NCBI GenBank assembly: GCA_951804985.1
Contig: OX638136.1
Location: 7,071,852-7,135,851 of the forward strand
Reading direction: 5' to 3'
Source of the DNA: Dryomyza anilis
Lineage: Eukaryota > Arthropoda > Insecta > Diptera > Dryomyzidae
Length of the DNA stretch: 64,000 bases
In this document: piece after piece, positions 34,897 through 45,575 of the stretch
How the letters are laid out: the number at the start of each line of letters is the position of its first letter
Position numbering within the stretch: position 1 is the stretch's first letter
Program-made: the position numbers and the translations under genes
The notes under the pieces: model-generated
What the model was told of the DNA's origin: nothing
Seen by the model: the letters and a program-made list of their open reading frames with translations, nothing else
Database searches by the model: none

Positions 34897-36590
34897 TCAT
34901 ATTCCAATAATTTGTGTCGGACGCGCAAGGCGGGATGTCTGATCTTTTAAATTTTCAATAACTTTAAGAGGCTGATGATCTGTAAAAATTTTTAATGGTC
35001 GCCCTAATAGGTATGCCCTAAAATTCTTTGTTGCCAAACAGTTGCAATTCATTTTCAATGGTAGAATATCGTTTTTCTGCTCCATTTAAAGTTCTACTTG
35101 CAAACACGATAGGTCAGTCGGTTCCTACTTCACCTTGAGATAGGACTGCGCCTACTGCTTCCTTACTTGCGTCTGTTGTTAGTAAAAATGTTTTTGTAAA
35201 ATATGGATATGCTAATATTGGAGGTGAAATTATTGATTCTCTCAAGTTAATAAATGAATTTTGACATTCGTCCGTCCATGTAAATTTAACGTCCTTTTTA
35301 AATAAATTATTAATTGGTAAAGATAACCTTGCCATATTGCTTATGAACTATCTGTAATAATTAATTAATCCCAAGAATGCTTGTACTTCTTTTCTGTTTC
35401 TTGGTACTGGAATATTTTTTACGCATTCGACCTTAGCGGGGGCAGCGCACCAAGTTCTGAACATTTATGCCCTAAATATACAACTTCACGACGTAAACAC
35501 TGACATTTTTCGGTATTTAATTTTAACTTATGGTCTCTTAGTTTTTTCCCATACACAACTATATTATCAAGATATACAAAACAATCGATACCCTGTAACC
35601 CTGTTAAGATGTGATTCATTATTCTCTGGAAAGTTGCTGGTGCCCCTGTTAAACCGAAAGGAGATTTGAACCACTTATGTTCAAATTTATCATATAAAAC
35701 ACATCTCCTGGTGAATTTTACTGTATACGTGTTCAGGTAAACTTCTTTTGGTCAAATATATATTGACTTCATGCTCAAATACATGAAAATATTGTTCACC
35801 CGCGAAACGAATTGCGGTTAGCCAAAAAAAAATCGCTATTCGGTACACCTACCCATATGTAAATATGGGTATCAAATGAATGGAAATTCTTTAGCGATTG
35901 AAAGTTTGTAGTTATTTTCAGGATTCGTATACCCTGGTGACCTATATACAACTTTAAATGGTAACCACACATATATGTAGGATATTTATAGTCGGCTTAG
36001 ACCGACTATAATTTTGATAATCCTATCTATTATAATAACACCTACTATAAAATGGCCTTACTTTAAAATTTCCCATATGATCTAACCTTCCCAACTGGTA
36101 TGTTTATCACCTTCTTCTAAGACCTGATGATAGCCACTTGCTAAATCTAAAGTTGAAAAACACCGACTGTGACCTACTTGATCTAATATTTCGTCTATTC
36201 GCAGAATCGGAAATACCTATTTTATGGTTAGGTCATTTAATTTACGAAAATCTATGACAAGTCTTCATTTTTTGTTACCGTCTTTGTCGCTCCTCATCGG
36301 TACCAATAGTAATGGTGAATTCCAGGGTGATATGCTTGGCGATGTTATGTCAGCATCTAACATTTTGTTAACATGTCTATTAATTTCCTCTCTGTGTGTG
36401 TGTGGAAGTTTGTATTGCTTTTGGTTAATTGGTGGTTGATTCCATTGTGTTGTTGTGTCGCGTTTAAGTATCGGCGTGTATGACGATTCGTCACCTTCTA
36501 AGTGAAAAACTTCGTGGTATGAAATACAGAGATTTTGTAATGATATGATTTCCTCCTTATTTAAAGATTCATCAATGTTAATTTTTTTCT
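34897..36590 (-). pseudogene. Gypsy-A reverse transcriptase and RNase H, dead
   Basis: Fragments: RT fingers (~36110-36400, SPWNSPLLLVPMRSDKDG region), palm (35419-35619: FVYLDNIVVYGKKLRDH), thumb/RNase H (35114-35335: KFTWTDECQNSF, LLTTDASKEAVGAVLSQG), RNase H (34897-35085: [16 protein letters not shown]). The active site reads YLDN instead of YLDD, and the palm is split by the repeat insertion at 35672-36108. Confidence 0.88.
35672..36108 (-). repeat. ACCAGTTGGGAAGG repeat inserted in Gypsy-A RT
   Basis: Inverted copy, from 'ccacttatgttcaaat' to 'gatctaaccttcccaactggt'. The RT code stops at 'aaccgaaaggagatttga' on one side and resumes at ~36110 on the other, so the repeat family was still mobile after Gypsy-A inserted. 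Confidence 0.8.
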
Positions 36591-36883
36591 TATAATCTAT
36601 TTATCATATTTTTTATATTCACTGAATTTATAGTATTTATTTTAGAATTGTTTGTATCTGATTCTCTATACTGATTAAAATTTGAAAATTTCGGTTTAAA
36701 ATTGTTGTCTATTATAATGTCCTTTTTTGTAGCATTTAATACTGAGACATAAACTTTATTTTTGTTAACATTCGATAAGCTTTCTCCCAAATATACTCCA
36801 GGATAAATTTCTTGCTTATGTTTTAATACAATTGGAATTTTTGTTTTTAGTGTTATTTCTACTATTTTTGCGGTTCTTGGCAT
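36590..36883 (-). pseudogene. Gypsy-A protease-RT linker
   Basis: 97-aa frame (TLKTKIPIVLKHKQEIYPGV, then YLGESLSNVNKNKVYVSVLN), a beta-rich region just before RT, as in the linker after the protease. A second copy lies at 41143-41309. It has no catalytic DTG in frame. The function is inferred from position only. Confidence 0.6.
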
Positions 36884-37031
36884 GTTTTTTATTTAATGAT
36901 TGTAATAAATATTTTCTATGTCGGCTCGCGTTTTCATTGGTAATCGGATAGTGTGATTCTTTCCTTTCTTCATAGAATGTCTTATTAATAGAATGGTCTT
37001 ATTAATTGCGTTTATTACGGATCTATTCCAG

Positions 37032-37380
37032 TAGCCGCGGTAGCTCAGTGGTTAGTGCGTTGGACAGCGAGCCGAAAGGTCCCCGGTTCAAGCCTGGACT
37101 GGGGCTAACAACATCTTTTCATAGAAACATTTCTCTATACCGCGCTACCTCTCGTCAGTATTAATGCAAAAATTACCATTGCCACTCCCTCACAATTAAC
37201 CCACGGTGGATCGATATGTGTATCAACGGTCACTGTCGTCGACTAATTTGCAATATTTTCCACCACGGTTTTCTCTGATTATTAGGAATTTGGGTAGTTA
37301 ATGTGATAACAGATTCTTCAGATGGTGAGAGAGCTCGGCCGAAGTAATAGGACTGTAGTGCCAAACTATTATTATTATTA
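37032..37380 (+). mobile_element. SINE split by a gag segment
   Basis: The SINE head and B box are at 37032-37158 (TAGCCGCGG ... ctctcgtcagta), then ~160 bp of Gypsy-A gag-like sequence (37160-37320), then the SINE 3' end at 37321-37380 (atggtgagagagctcggcc ... attattattatta). About 110 bp of SINE body is replaced by gag sequence. Confidence 0.8.
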
Positions 37381-37740
37381 ATCTAATGGAAGCACATCTC
37401 CAACTACATATTTTTCACACTCTACACAAAACGGTGTGTTTTTCCGCGTAATACATTCGACTCGTGTATGTCCTTTTTTCTGGCAAAAAGAGCATGTTGG
37501 TCATATTTTTGAATTTTTCGTTTTATTTTGTGTTTATATTTTGTGATTCAGTGGGGTAGTTTGAAAATTATTGTTTTAAATACTATTCGTTGGACTGGTT
37601 ACAGATCGTTGTTCGAAACTGTACACTTCCTCGGGGTATCTCGGACCCCTTTGAATTGTTATCTGGCCTTTAATGCTTTATCTAATAAATCATTTAAGTT
37701 TGAGTAGCGTCAACTTACTTATGGGGGACAGACGTGTCGT
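37381..37740 (-). pseudogene. Gypsy-A gag nucleocapsid region
   Basis: The - strand encodes a CCHC-type knuckle around 37470-37500 (CSFCQKKGHTRVEC) with a second CxxC-like pair (CVEC). Stops upstream (for example about 37555 and 37605) mark it as broken. Confidence 0.7.
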
Positions 37741-40700
37741 GTCGTCTCTTGTCTTTTTTAACGTGTTCCGTCCGTCGTTTAGTATAAATGTGTTTCAAAA
37801 CTGTGTTTAATGTGCCCGCCCAACATAAGAAAAACAACGAAATAAAACAAAATTAAATTGAAACACAAACTAATAATAATTTACATAAAAAACTAAAAAG
37901 AAACACCAAATAAATAAAACAATAATAATTCAACAACAACAACCGCGTGATAGAACCGGTTTCGCGCTGCCTGCTGAGTTGCCGCACTCACCCATCCTAC
38001 TCCACGCTACCAGCGCGCACGGTTGAGGCTGCAGTGAGTGCGTAATCTATGCTGTGGTGAAGGCATAACATTCAGCACGGCTTGACTTACGCTCTCATTT
38101 GCTTGTGTCAACTGCTGCGCCTTGGTAGTATGTATGTCTGTTTTGAAGTTGCCCAGTAGAAAAAATGACGCAAAAATTTCGCATAGATTTTTGCAACATT
38201 CGTGGGCTAAGGGCGAACTTTTTCTCGGTATATGCGTATGTGTCCATTCATAGGCCACAAATAATGGCACTAGGTGAGACCCAGGTTGATGAGGGTGTAG
38301 ATCCACTGGATTTTCATATACCTGGTTATCACCTATTGCCATTATTCTCTGCCCATAGGGGCCTTGCTCTTTTTATCCGAAGTGACGTTGCGTATCAACT
38401 GCAGCAACAACATAGTGTGTCGGATAGCGAATTTAATACTATTTGGGTTAAATTCAAAATACAAACACACTTCATGCACTTGTGCTTTCTTTATAGGAGT
38501 CCGAATTTAGATAGGGTTTCCACCTGTAATAAGCTGGATGCCTTATCTGATTCGATCTCAAATATATTGGAGCAATTTCCAGGCAGTGAAATTGTTGTTG
38601 CCGGCGATTTTAATGTGCACAACGCCACTTGGTTGAGCCACTCGGGTCTATCAACACAGGAGGGTTGTTATGTTGAGCTTTTTGCTGAGTGCAACCAACT
38701 CACTCAAATGGTGAAGGAGCCGACGTATATTCCACGCGTCGGCGGGCAAAGCCCAAAAGTCCCAGACCTTTTTCTGACTTCACATCATGAAAAATATGAT
38801 GTAAAAGTCCTTGCACCTCTTGGTAATTCCGACCACTGTACTGTTTCCGCTGAGTTTTCATATTCTAGTTTACGCGCCTCTTCGATTAAAGCCCCGAAGA
38901 GGAATGTATGGCTTTACGAAAAAGCAAATTGGGTTGCGTTAAATGATTTTTTTCGCAACTTTAATTGGAAATTGTGTTTCGCTGACAGAAACATAAATGC
39001 TGCGGCGTTAATGGTACAAAATATTATTTTATTAGGTATGCGGTCCTTCATACCTTCTAAAAAAATTAGCATTAAACCTAAGGACCACTCTTGGTTTAAT
39101 GAGACTTGCAGGATTGCAGTCAGGTCGAAAGAGGAAGCCTTTCAGACTTGGCGTTCTAACAAGAATGCTGATACTGAAAGACTTCGTATACAGGCTAGGA
39201 ATCGCTGTAATGCCGTGTTCTCGTGCAAAAAAGTTTCTTCACGAACAAAACGCGCGCAAAAAGGTCCTACTCTATCTAAGGGGTAGTAAAAATGTCTGGT
39301 CATTTGTAAAAAGGGTGAAGAATCAGACGACATCGTCTACTCCATTCCTTGTTATGAATGGCCAGACATTCACTGACCCGGTTGATAAAGCTAATCTCTT
39401 GGCAGAATTATTTGCAAATAATTCAACGCTCCCAGATAGTAATCAACCACTGCGTGTCGTCGATTTTGTTTCTTCTGCAATGCCGGAGATACATTTTCGA
39501 ACTCGGGCAGTTAAAAAGGTTTTAGAAAACCTCAACATTAACAAAGCCTCTGGGCCAGATGGCATATCTGCCCATGTGTTGAAGAAGTGCGCGTCAACGC
39601 TGGCTTGTCCGTTGCGTAACCTTTTCAACATCTCCTACACGACAGGAGTTTTTGGAGTTCTTGTTGGAAGGTTGCCAATGTCCAGCCAGTTCCAAAAAAG
39701 GGCGAGGCCACGAACCCTGCCAATTACCGACCCATTGCAATATGCTCTGCACTCTCCAAGGTAATGGAGACCGTAATTAACTTCCACTTTGTGAACTATC
39801 TTGAGCACAACGAATTGCTCAGTGACCGACAATACGGTTTCCGTAGGACCAGATCCACAGGTGACTTGATGGCGGTCCTCTCCGAAAAGTGGAATAATTG
39901 TGTTCACCTTTTCGGGGAGAGCAAGGCTGTTGCTCTTGATATCTCCAAGGCTTTTGATCGAGTGTGGCATAAAGCCCTCGTTTCAAAACTAATTGCATAT
40001 GGTGTTGGTGAATCTTTTGCTCGATGGATATCGTGTTTTCTACAGGGTCGTTCAATACGAGTTGCGATGGATGGTGTTCTTTCGGAACAACATTTCATCA
40101 ATTCTGGAGTTCCGCAGGGTTCCGTCCTATCCCCGTCCCTATTTCTGGTATTTATCAATGACCTTCTGTCATTGACCCAGAACCCAATCCATTCCTTTGC
40201 AGATGATAGCAACATTTGTCATTCATACTCGTTCAAAAAGCGCCAACCTATTTGGAGATTGAGAGTAAAAGACGCACTATGAATGACACACTCAATAATG
40301 ACCTTAAAACAATCTCCGATTGGGGTCTTGTAAATAGAGTTGATTTTAATGCACGCAAGACCCAATGTTGTCTGTTGTCTCACAAAAGAATGGATTCAAC
40401 CCTACCTCCCCTTAATATGGGTGCTGTGGATATTGCAGAGTCAGCTGCTCTTGACGTTCTGGGCATATCAATTCAATGTGATCTCCGTTGGAATGATCAC
40501 ATATTTGACGTGTCGAAAGAGGCGGCCAAGTGCCTCGGTTTTTTAAAACGGTGTAAGACATACTTCACTCCAGCTGACTTACGCACTGTCTACACCACCT
40601 ATATTCGGCCTAAGATGGAATACAATTCGCACATATGGGCAGGGGCTTCAAAATCTTCTTTGGAGTTCCTGGATCGAATCCAACAGCGTGCAATATATTT

Positions 40701-41142
40701 AATAGGGGATGAAAATATTTCATCCTCTATTGGTTCTCTTGAGCACCGAAGGATCGTAGGGTGTGTAAGCCTGTTCTATAGGTATTACAATGGTAAGTGT
40801 TCGAGGGAAATATGATGATTCCACCAGGTCGTGTGTCCTCTCGTTCTACTCGGGCATCGAACCAAGCCCACCCCTTCGTAGTTCACTCGGCTCTCAATAG
40901 AACCACGCATTACCGAGAGAATTCGTTCTTCAGTCGCACGATACGTTTGTGGAACAATCTCCCTGCGTCTGTTTTTCCCGACATTTTTGATATTGGCAAG
41001 TTCAAAACAAACATTCACCGACACTACTCCATCTTTCCACCCTCCATTTAACCTATCATCCCTTCTTACGATCAACACTGTGCATTGCATGAATAGGGGG
41101 CATACCATGAGCGTTGGTTAATTTGTAAAAAAAAAAAAAAAA
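37741..41142 (+). mobile_element. Jockey/CR1-like non-LTR retrotransposon, near full-length pol
   Basis: It comprises an A-rich 5' leader (37800-37950), an endonuclease-RT ORF in four frames, a short 3' UTR and a poly(A) run (41127-41142). It is inserted between two Gypsy-A family fragments. No ORF1 with zinc knuckles was found upstream, so the element is 5' truncated or lacks ORF1. Clade placement (Jockey versus CR1/L2) is tentative. Confidence 0.85.
38165..41051 (+). pseudogene. Endonuclease-reverse transcriptase of Jockey/CR1-like element
   Basis: Endonuclease in the first frame (38165-39286): FCNIRGLRANFFSVY, MALGETQVDE (catalytic Glu), VVAGDFNVHNATW (Asp/Asn), LGNSDHCTVSAEF (SDH). RT follows after frame shifts at about 39245, 39640 and 40240: NINKASGPDGISAHVLKK, RQYGFRRTRSTGDLMAVL, ALDISKAFDRVWHKAL, SGVPQGSVLSPSLFLVFIND, SFADDSNICHSYS (active site FADD intact), then DPRKTQCCLLSH-type thumb and a C-terminal tail (to 41051). 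Catalytic residues are all present; only the frame shifts inactivate it, so it is fairly young. Confidence 0.92.
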
Positions 41143-41446
41143 ATGTCCTTTTTTGTAGCATTTAATACTGAGACATAAACTTTATTTTTGTTAACATTCG
41201 ATAAGCTTTTTCCCAAATATACTGCAGGATAAATTTCTTGTTTATGTTTTAATACAATTGGAATTTTTGTTTGTAGTGTTATTTCTACTATTTTTGCGGT
41301 TCTCGGCATGATTTTTATTTAATGATTGTAATAAATATTTTCTATGTCGGCTCGCGTTTTCATTGGTAATCGGATAGTGTGATACTTTCCTTTCTTCATA
41401 GAATGTAATGGTCTTATTAATTGCGTTTATTACGGATCTATTCCAG

Positions 41447-41575
41447 TAGTCGCGGTAGCTCAGTGGTTAGTGCGTTGGACAGCGAGCCGAAAGGTCCCCG
41501 GTTCAAGCCTGGACTGGGGCTAACAACATCTTTTCATAGAAACATTTTTCTATACCGCGCTACCTCTCGTCAGTA
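41447..41575 (+). mobile_element. SINE head fragment
   Basis: tagtcgcggtagctcag ... ctctcgtcagta. The A and B boxes are kept and the SINE body is absent. Confidence 0.8.
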
Positions 41576-42126
41576 TTAATGCAAAAATTACCATTGCCAC
41601 TCCCTCACAATTAAACCACGGTGGATCGATATGTGTATCAACGGTCACTGTCGTCGTCTAATTTGCAATATTTGCCACCACGGTTTTCTCTCATTATTAG
41701 GAATTTGGGAAGTTAATGTGATAACAGATTCTTCAGCCATATGATTTACTATTTCTAGGGTTATTCCCATTGTTAATGTTATTATTTTTATTGGTACGGT
41801 ACGTAGTATTTTGTCCTATTTGCAAATTGTTGTTTAAAAATTCCCTATTAACGACTGGATGGTTTTGTGTACATTGAATTTGCTATTTCCTTGGCGTTGG
41901 CCCATAATCCTTCTAATCTTCTGGCAAATGTCCTCAGACTCTCACCATCCGTCTGATATGCTTTTCTTATACTATCCTGAACTGAATCTAAAGTAGTCAT
42001 TTTTAAATATGTATTTTGTAACATGGTTTTATCAAAGGGTGAGGTAAAACTCAGCCGCTCCAGACTTCGATGAAGGGATCCACAAACCCTCACCAAAAGA
42101 AATAATACGATGGTTTTAATAGGCAA
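41576..42126 (-). pseudogene. Gypsy-A family gag fragment
   Basis: The - strand frame 42126-41848 has a gag-like stretch (SIRKAYQTDGESLRTFARRL, then EGLWANAKEIANSMY). Downstream frames keep EESVITLTSQIPNNE (~41735) before meeting the SINE head. The zinc-knuckle part is missing. It is recognised mainly by its position next to the linker shared with Gypsy-A. Confidence 0.6.
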
Positions 42127-42149
42127 TTATCTGTTTTTATATTTCGTTT

Positions 42150-43263
42150 TATTTCAATTTTATATCTTCTTTTCACACAATAATTTACAAGATTATTCTT
42201 CTTTAAAACTAAACAAAGTTTTACTTAAATATAACACGGTTGTCTCTTACGTTCGAGAGCAAGCTTCGGGGTAAGGCGGGTCCGTAAGCAAGGCTCGATG
42301 TAAATTGGATACAATAATAAACTTCGGTATAAATCGGGTTCGATAAAGAATACAAGTCTCGATGTAAGTCGGGTACGAAGATAAGCTTCGGAATAAATCG
42401 GGTTCGATAACAAGCTTCGGTGTAAATCGGGTCCGAATACAAGTCTCGATGTAAGTCGGGTACGAAGATAAGCTTCGGAATAAATCGGGTTCGATAACAA
42501 GCTTCGGTGTAAATCGGGTCCGAATGCAAGTTTCGATGTAAATCAGGTACGAAGATAAGCTTCGGAATAAATCGGGTTCGATAACAAGCTTCGGTGTAAA
42601 TCGGGTCCGAATGCAAGTTTCGATGTAAATCGGGTACGAAGATAAGCTTCGGAATAAATCGGGTTGGATAACAATATTCGGTGTAAATCGGGTCCGAATA
42701 CAAGTCTCGATGTAAGTCGGGTACGAAGATAAGCTTCGGAATAAATCGGGTTCGATAACAAGCTTCGGTGTAAATCGGGTCCGAATACAAGTCTCGATGT
42801 AAGTCGGGTACGAAGATAAGCTTCGAAATAAATCGGGTCCGAATACAAGTTTCGATGTAAATCGGTTTCAGTAGCAAGCTACAGTGTAAATCGAGTCCGA
42901 AAGAAAGCCCCTATGTATTAAGTGACGGACGGTAAGCTTCGGGGTAAATCAGAGTCCGATAGCAAACTTACGGCCTTCAAAAATGTGTGTCCGAAGATTA
43001 GTTCGGGGTATTCGTTGTTTCCGTTCGGAAGCACAACGAGAGCAAGAGAATGCTGCCGAGTGCAAATTGGTAAGGCCTACTTACGTAGGTTCATGTATAA
43101 ACCATGTAAGAATTATGTGCGTATGACTAATGCAATGAATATTTAGAATAGCTCAGTAGCGGTGCAGTGTTGTGTAGTATGGGTAACATTGTAACAGATT
43201 GACGATACGGTGGCGGTCCAGCATCAACCATACTGGATAACATTGTAACGGATTGACGTTACA
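42150..43263 (-). repeat. Probable 3' LTR of Gypsy-C (contains the minisatellite)
   Basis: On the - strand the candidate start TGTAACGTCAATCCG follows a GGGGGGAC purine tract, and the U3-like region includes two near-copies of TAACATTGTAACRGATTGACG (43183-43262) and the 29-bp array. AATAAAA lies near the far end (~42150). The far boundary and the matching 5' LTR were not found, so this is inferred. Confidence 0.45.
42253..42966. repeat. 29-bp minisatellite with 87-bp higher-order period
   Basis: About 24 head-to-tail units of 29 bp, variants of CGATAACAAGCTTCGGTGTAAATCGGGTC. Three variant units (…gtctcgatgtaagtcggg, …gcttcggaataaatcggg, …gcttcggtgtaaatcggg) alternate to give an 87-bp super-unit in the middle (about 42390-42850). 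87 is divisible by 3, so a long - strand frame (42221-42877) with a 29-residue periodic peptide stays open, and the other two - frames are also open over most of it. I treat it as non-coding. Confidence 0.95.
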
Positions 43264-43280
43264 GTCCCCCCTTGCTTCAG
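43264..43280 (-). promoter_or_regulatory. Candidate polypurine tract of Gypsy-C
   Basis: The - strand reads CTGAAGCAAGGGGGGAC immediately before TGTAACG, as expected for plus-strand priming at a 3' LTR. Confidence 0.5.
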
Positions 43281-43391
43281 AAAATAATTTCCTAGTTAAA
43301 TTTATTTGTTATTGGGCGACTTTAGGTCATAAGACCCACACTACCTTGCGGTATATTGACCTGACCATTGGAAATGGTTCGGCTCGGCCCG

Positions 43392-43409
43392 TTTTTTTTT
43401 TTTTTTTTT
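43392..43409 (-). repeat. Poly(T) run (18 T)
   Basis: On the - strand it is A18 preceded by AATAAATA. It may be a microsatellite, or a retroposed poly(A) between ORF3 and the LTR candidate. Confidence 0.6.
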
Positions 43410-43527
43410 ATTTATTCATTTATATATGCATTTATCATTATATATATTTATTAACTTAGTAATACATTCGTTTGTAAAAATAGAAAAAAAGTATATAAAA
43501 TAGTAAGTACTTAGCTATCATACAGTT

Positions 43528-44356
43528 TTACAATTCATAAAAAATAAAAAAAATATATATATACAGATGTGTTGCATCACACGTCACTCCAGCGGTACGA
43601 ATTTGACAGCGCAATCTACCCTGTGTGTCGCTCATAATTGTGACCTCCACCTGCCGATTTGGGGGGCGAATTAGCCAATTTCTTTTTCCATCGCACGACC
43701 TAGCTGCCTTTCGTGGCCTAGCTGCCTTTCGTGGTTTCCGAATTACGATGCCCTGGAACAAATCAGGTGTCGTATCGTGTTGCCCTACACCGGTGACCAC
43801 TGATATATTGCTAATGGTATCTTGGACTGCAGTGCACAAATGGTTGGCGAGACACTTCAACTACCATCGGTACACCTGTTGCTGACCGTTCATCCCGTGG
43901 GGTTGTTGAGGCGACGGGTGTTATTTGTACCTGACGATTATCGTGTTTTGGATAAGGCAACAGTTGACGCTTCCTGGATGAGATTGATGCAAGCGGTACT
44001 AAGGGTGGTGGTGAGCTGGATCTGTGTGTTGCATGGACGGAAGGATCGACGGGTGGATTGACAACGGATTGTTGTTGCATCGTTCCAGTCTCGTTGAGCT
44101 TCCGTAGCGATGTGCGAGTCAAGAGCTCGTCTCTTAGGTCAGGCAACTCCATTCGTTGACCATTGGATTTGGCTTTTATAATCAGTTGTGCCTTAACTAA
44201 ACACTCCTGCAATTTTGGAGGTGCAGGACCTGCCTCTTGTGGAGATATAAATGTACTCACCTTCCTCGGCATGCTTGTTTCCCGTAATTGTTCCGCAATC
44301 TTGCTAGGTGGATGGGGTCGTGCGATTCGGCGTTTCATCGTGACTGTACGTTGCAT
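43528..44356 (-). pseudogene. Gypsy-C ORF3 downstream of integrase, unknown protein
   Basis: Two overlapping - strand frames (44356-43811 and 43860-43528) together span ~270 codons. The N-terminal half is basic and Pro-rich (RRIARPHPPSKIAEQL, SSPPPLVPLASISSRKRQLL); the C-terminal half holds NHLCTAVQDTISNISVV and RSCDGKRNWLIRPP. An 18-bp tandem duplication near 43705-43740 (peptide RKAARPRKAAR) is visible. It has no signal peptide and no membrane segment except a doubtful YIYIFFIFYEL end, so it is not a typical env. It sits at the env position. Confidence 0.55.
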
Positions 44357-44496
44357 TATTGTAACTTAGTGTAAAAAAAATGAAAATAAAATAATATTTT
44401 GGAATACAAAAGAACTTATATTTGGTAGTTAATTAAATTAGATGAAAAATATAATTAACATTTTTTTTTATATTTTTTTTTTGCCTTCTTTTTTTT

Positions 44497-45569
44497 CTAT
44501 GTGTTGTTTCTTTCAGCGTATGGTTTTAGATCTTGGATATGCGCTCGGATAACCTGCTTCTTGCTTTGATCGTGAGTTTGTAGTTCTAATTCAGCTATAT
44601 TCGGTGAAATTAAGCGCTTTATTCGGAATGGTCCAGAGAATTTTTGAGCGAAGTTGTTGACAGCTGATGAAAGGTGATGTTCTCTTTTCATCACAATTGA
44701 TCCCATAGTGGGTTTCCAGGGTCTGCGACGAAGATTATAATGTTTTTTCTGATGTCGAGTCGCTATTTCCATATTCTCTTTTACTTCGTTCCAGAGAATT
44801 TCCAAGTTTGAGTGTGGCATGTTTGGTTCCCGAGGAACGGTACCATTTTCACGTTGTTGATTCGGAGCTGGAGGGTTCCGACCGAAGTTTATCTCAGCGG
44901 CAGTGAACTTCGTAGACTCTTAAGCGGAGGTATTTATGGCGAATGAAATCTCAGGAAATTGACAATCCCAGCGGCGATGATCTTGACTTGTTCGTTGAGC
45001 AATCATCGTTTTCAGTACTCTATTCGTTCTTTCGGTCGGATTTTCCTGGTGTGTGTAGGGTGCAGTTAAACGGTGTTTGATGCCGTGATCCTCCAGAAAT
45101 TGTTTCAAAATACGACTTGTGAATTGAGTTCCATTATCTGATAGAAATATCTGGGACATCCGAACCTACATAAAATTCGTTCCCGTAACGCGGTAATAAC
45201 GGCGGTAGCAGTGGCGGTCCGTACGGGGACAAGTTCTACCCACTTACTAAACTTGTCAACCAGCACCAGTAGTCATGTGTAGCCGTGCGTTGATCGCGGC
45301 AACGGTCCAATGAAGTCGGCACAAACTAACTCCCATGGATATGAACATGGTGTGGTCGTCATGTAGCCAGCAGGTTTCCTTTGCTCAACTTTATATTTAG
45401 CACAGAGCTCATACGTTCTGACATAGTGAAGAATATCCCTATACATTTCTGGCCAGTAGTAATTTTCTTGTGCCCGCTTTAACGTCTTGGAAACTCCTAA
45501 GTGGCCAGCCGTAGGCTCATCGTGCACTTCTTTTAGGATATTTTCCTGAAGCTCATGTGGAATGCACAA
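44497..45569 (-). pseudogene. Gypsy-C integrase
   Basis: Zinc-binding domain (45273-45569: HDEPTAGHLGVSKTLKRA, then VRTYELCAKYK, where the first Cys of the CxxC pair is Tyr), core with FIGPLPRS, a broken stretch 45160-45272, IFLSDNGTQFTSRIL (second Asp) and ENPTERTNRVLKTM (Glu) in 44920-45159, and C-terminal domain (44497-44820: KFSGPFRIKRLISPN). Stops near 45160 and 44900 inactivate it. Confidence 0.9.
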
Positions 45570-45575
45570 TTTCCA

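Larger units (their letters stand above)
34262..37740 (-). mobile_element. Gypsy-A pol-gag remnant
   Basis: This is the same family as Gypsy-A2 at 62000-64000 (RT, RNase H and integrase alignable by eye). Read on the - strand: gag zinc-knuckle region, SINE pieces, protease end, RT, RNase H, integrase start. It is interrupted by an inverted ACCAGTTGGGAAGG repeat within RT and by SINE/gag rearrangement near 37.0-37.4 kb. Confidence 0.88.
41143..42126 (-). mobile_element. Second Gypsy-A family fragment (protease linker + SINE head + gag)
   Basis: 41143-41446 duplicates 36718-37031, 41447-41575 duplicates the SINE head, and 41576-41740 duplicates 37160-37320. Beyond that the two differ: here gag continues to 42126. 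Shared SINE junctions show that both descend from one SINE-bearing gypsy. Confidence 0.85.

Noticed and set aside
42221..42877. 218-aa periodic repeat protein on the - strand
   Set aside because: It is the minisatellite read as protein. All three - frames are open, there is no start context or flanking gene, and periodicity explains the openness.
42253..42966. CRISPR array
   Set aside because: 29-bp units look superficially right, but there are no unique spacers between them; it is a head-to-tail minisatellite in a eukaryotic genome.
43392..43409. Poly(A) tail proving that Gypsy-C is a processed retrocopy
   Set aside because: A polypurine tract and an LTR-like start follow beyond it, and the signal AATAAA directly abuts the run; a microsatellite is as likely.
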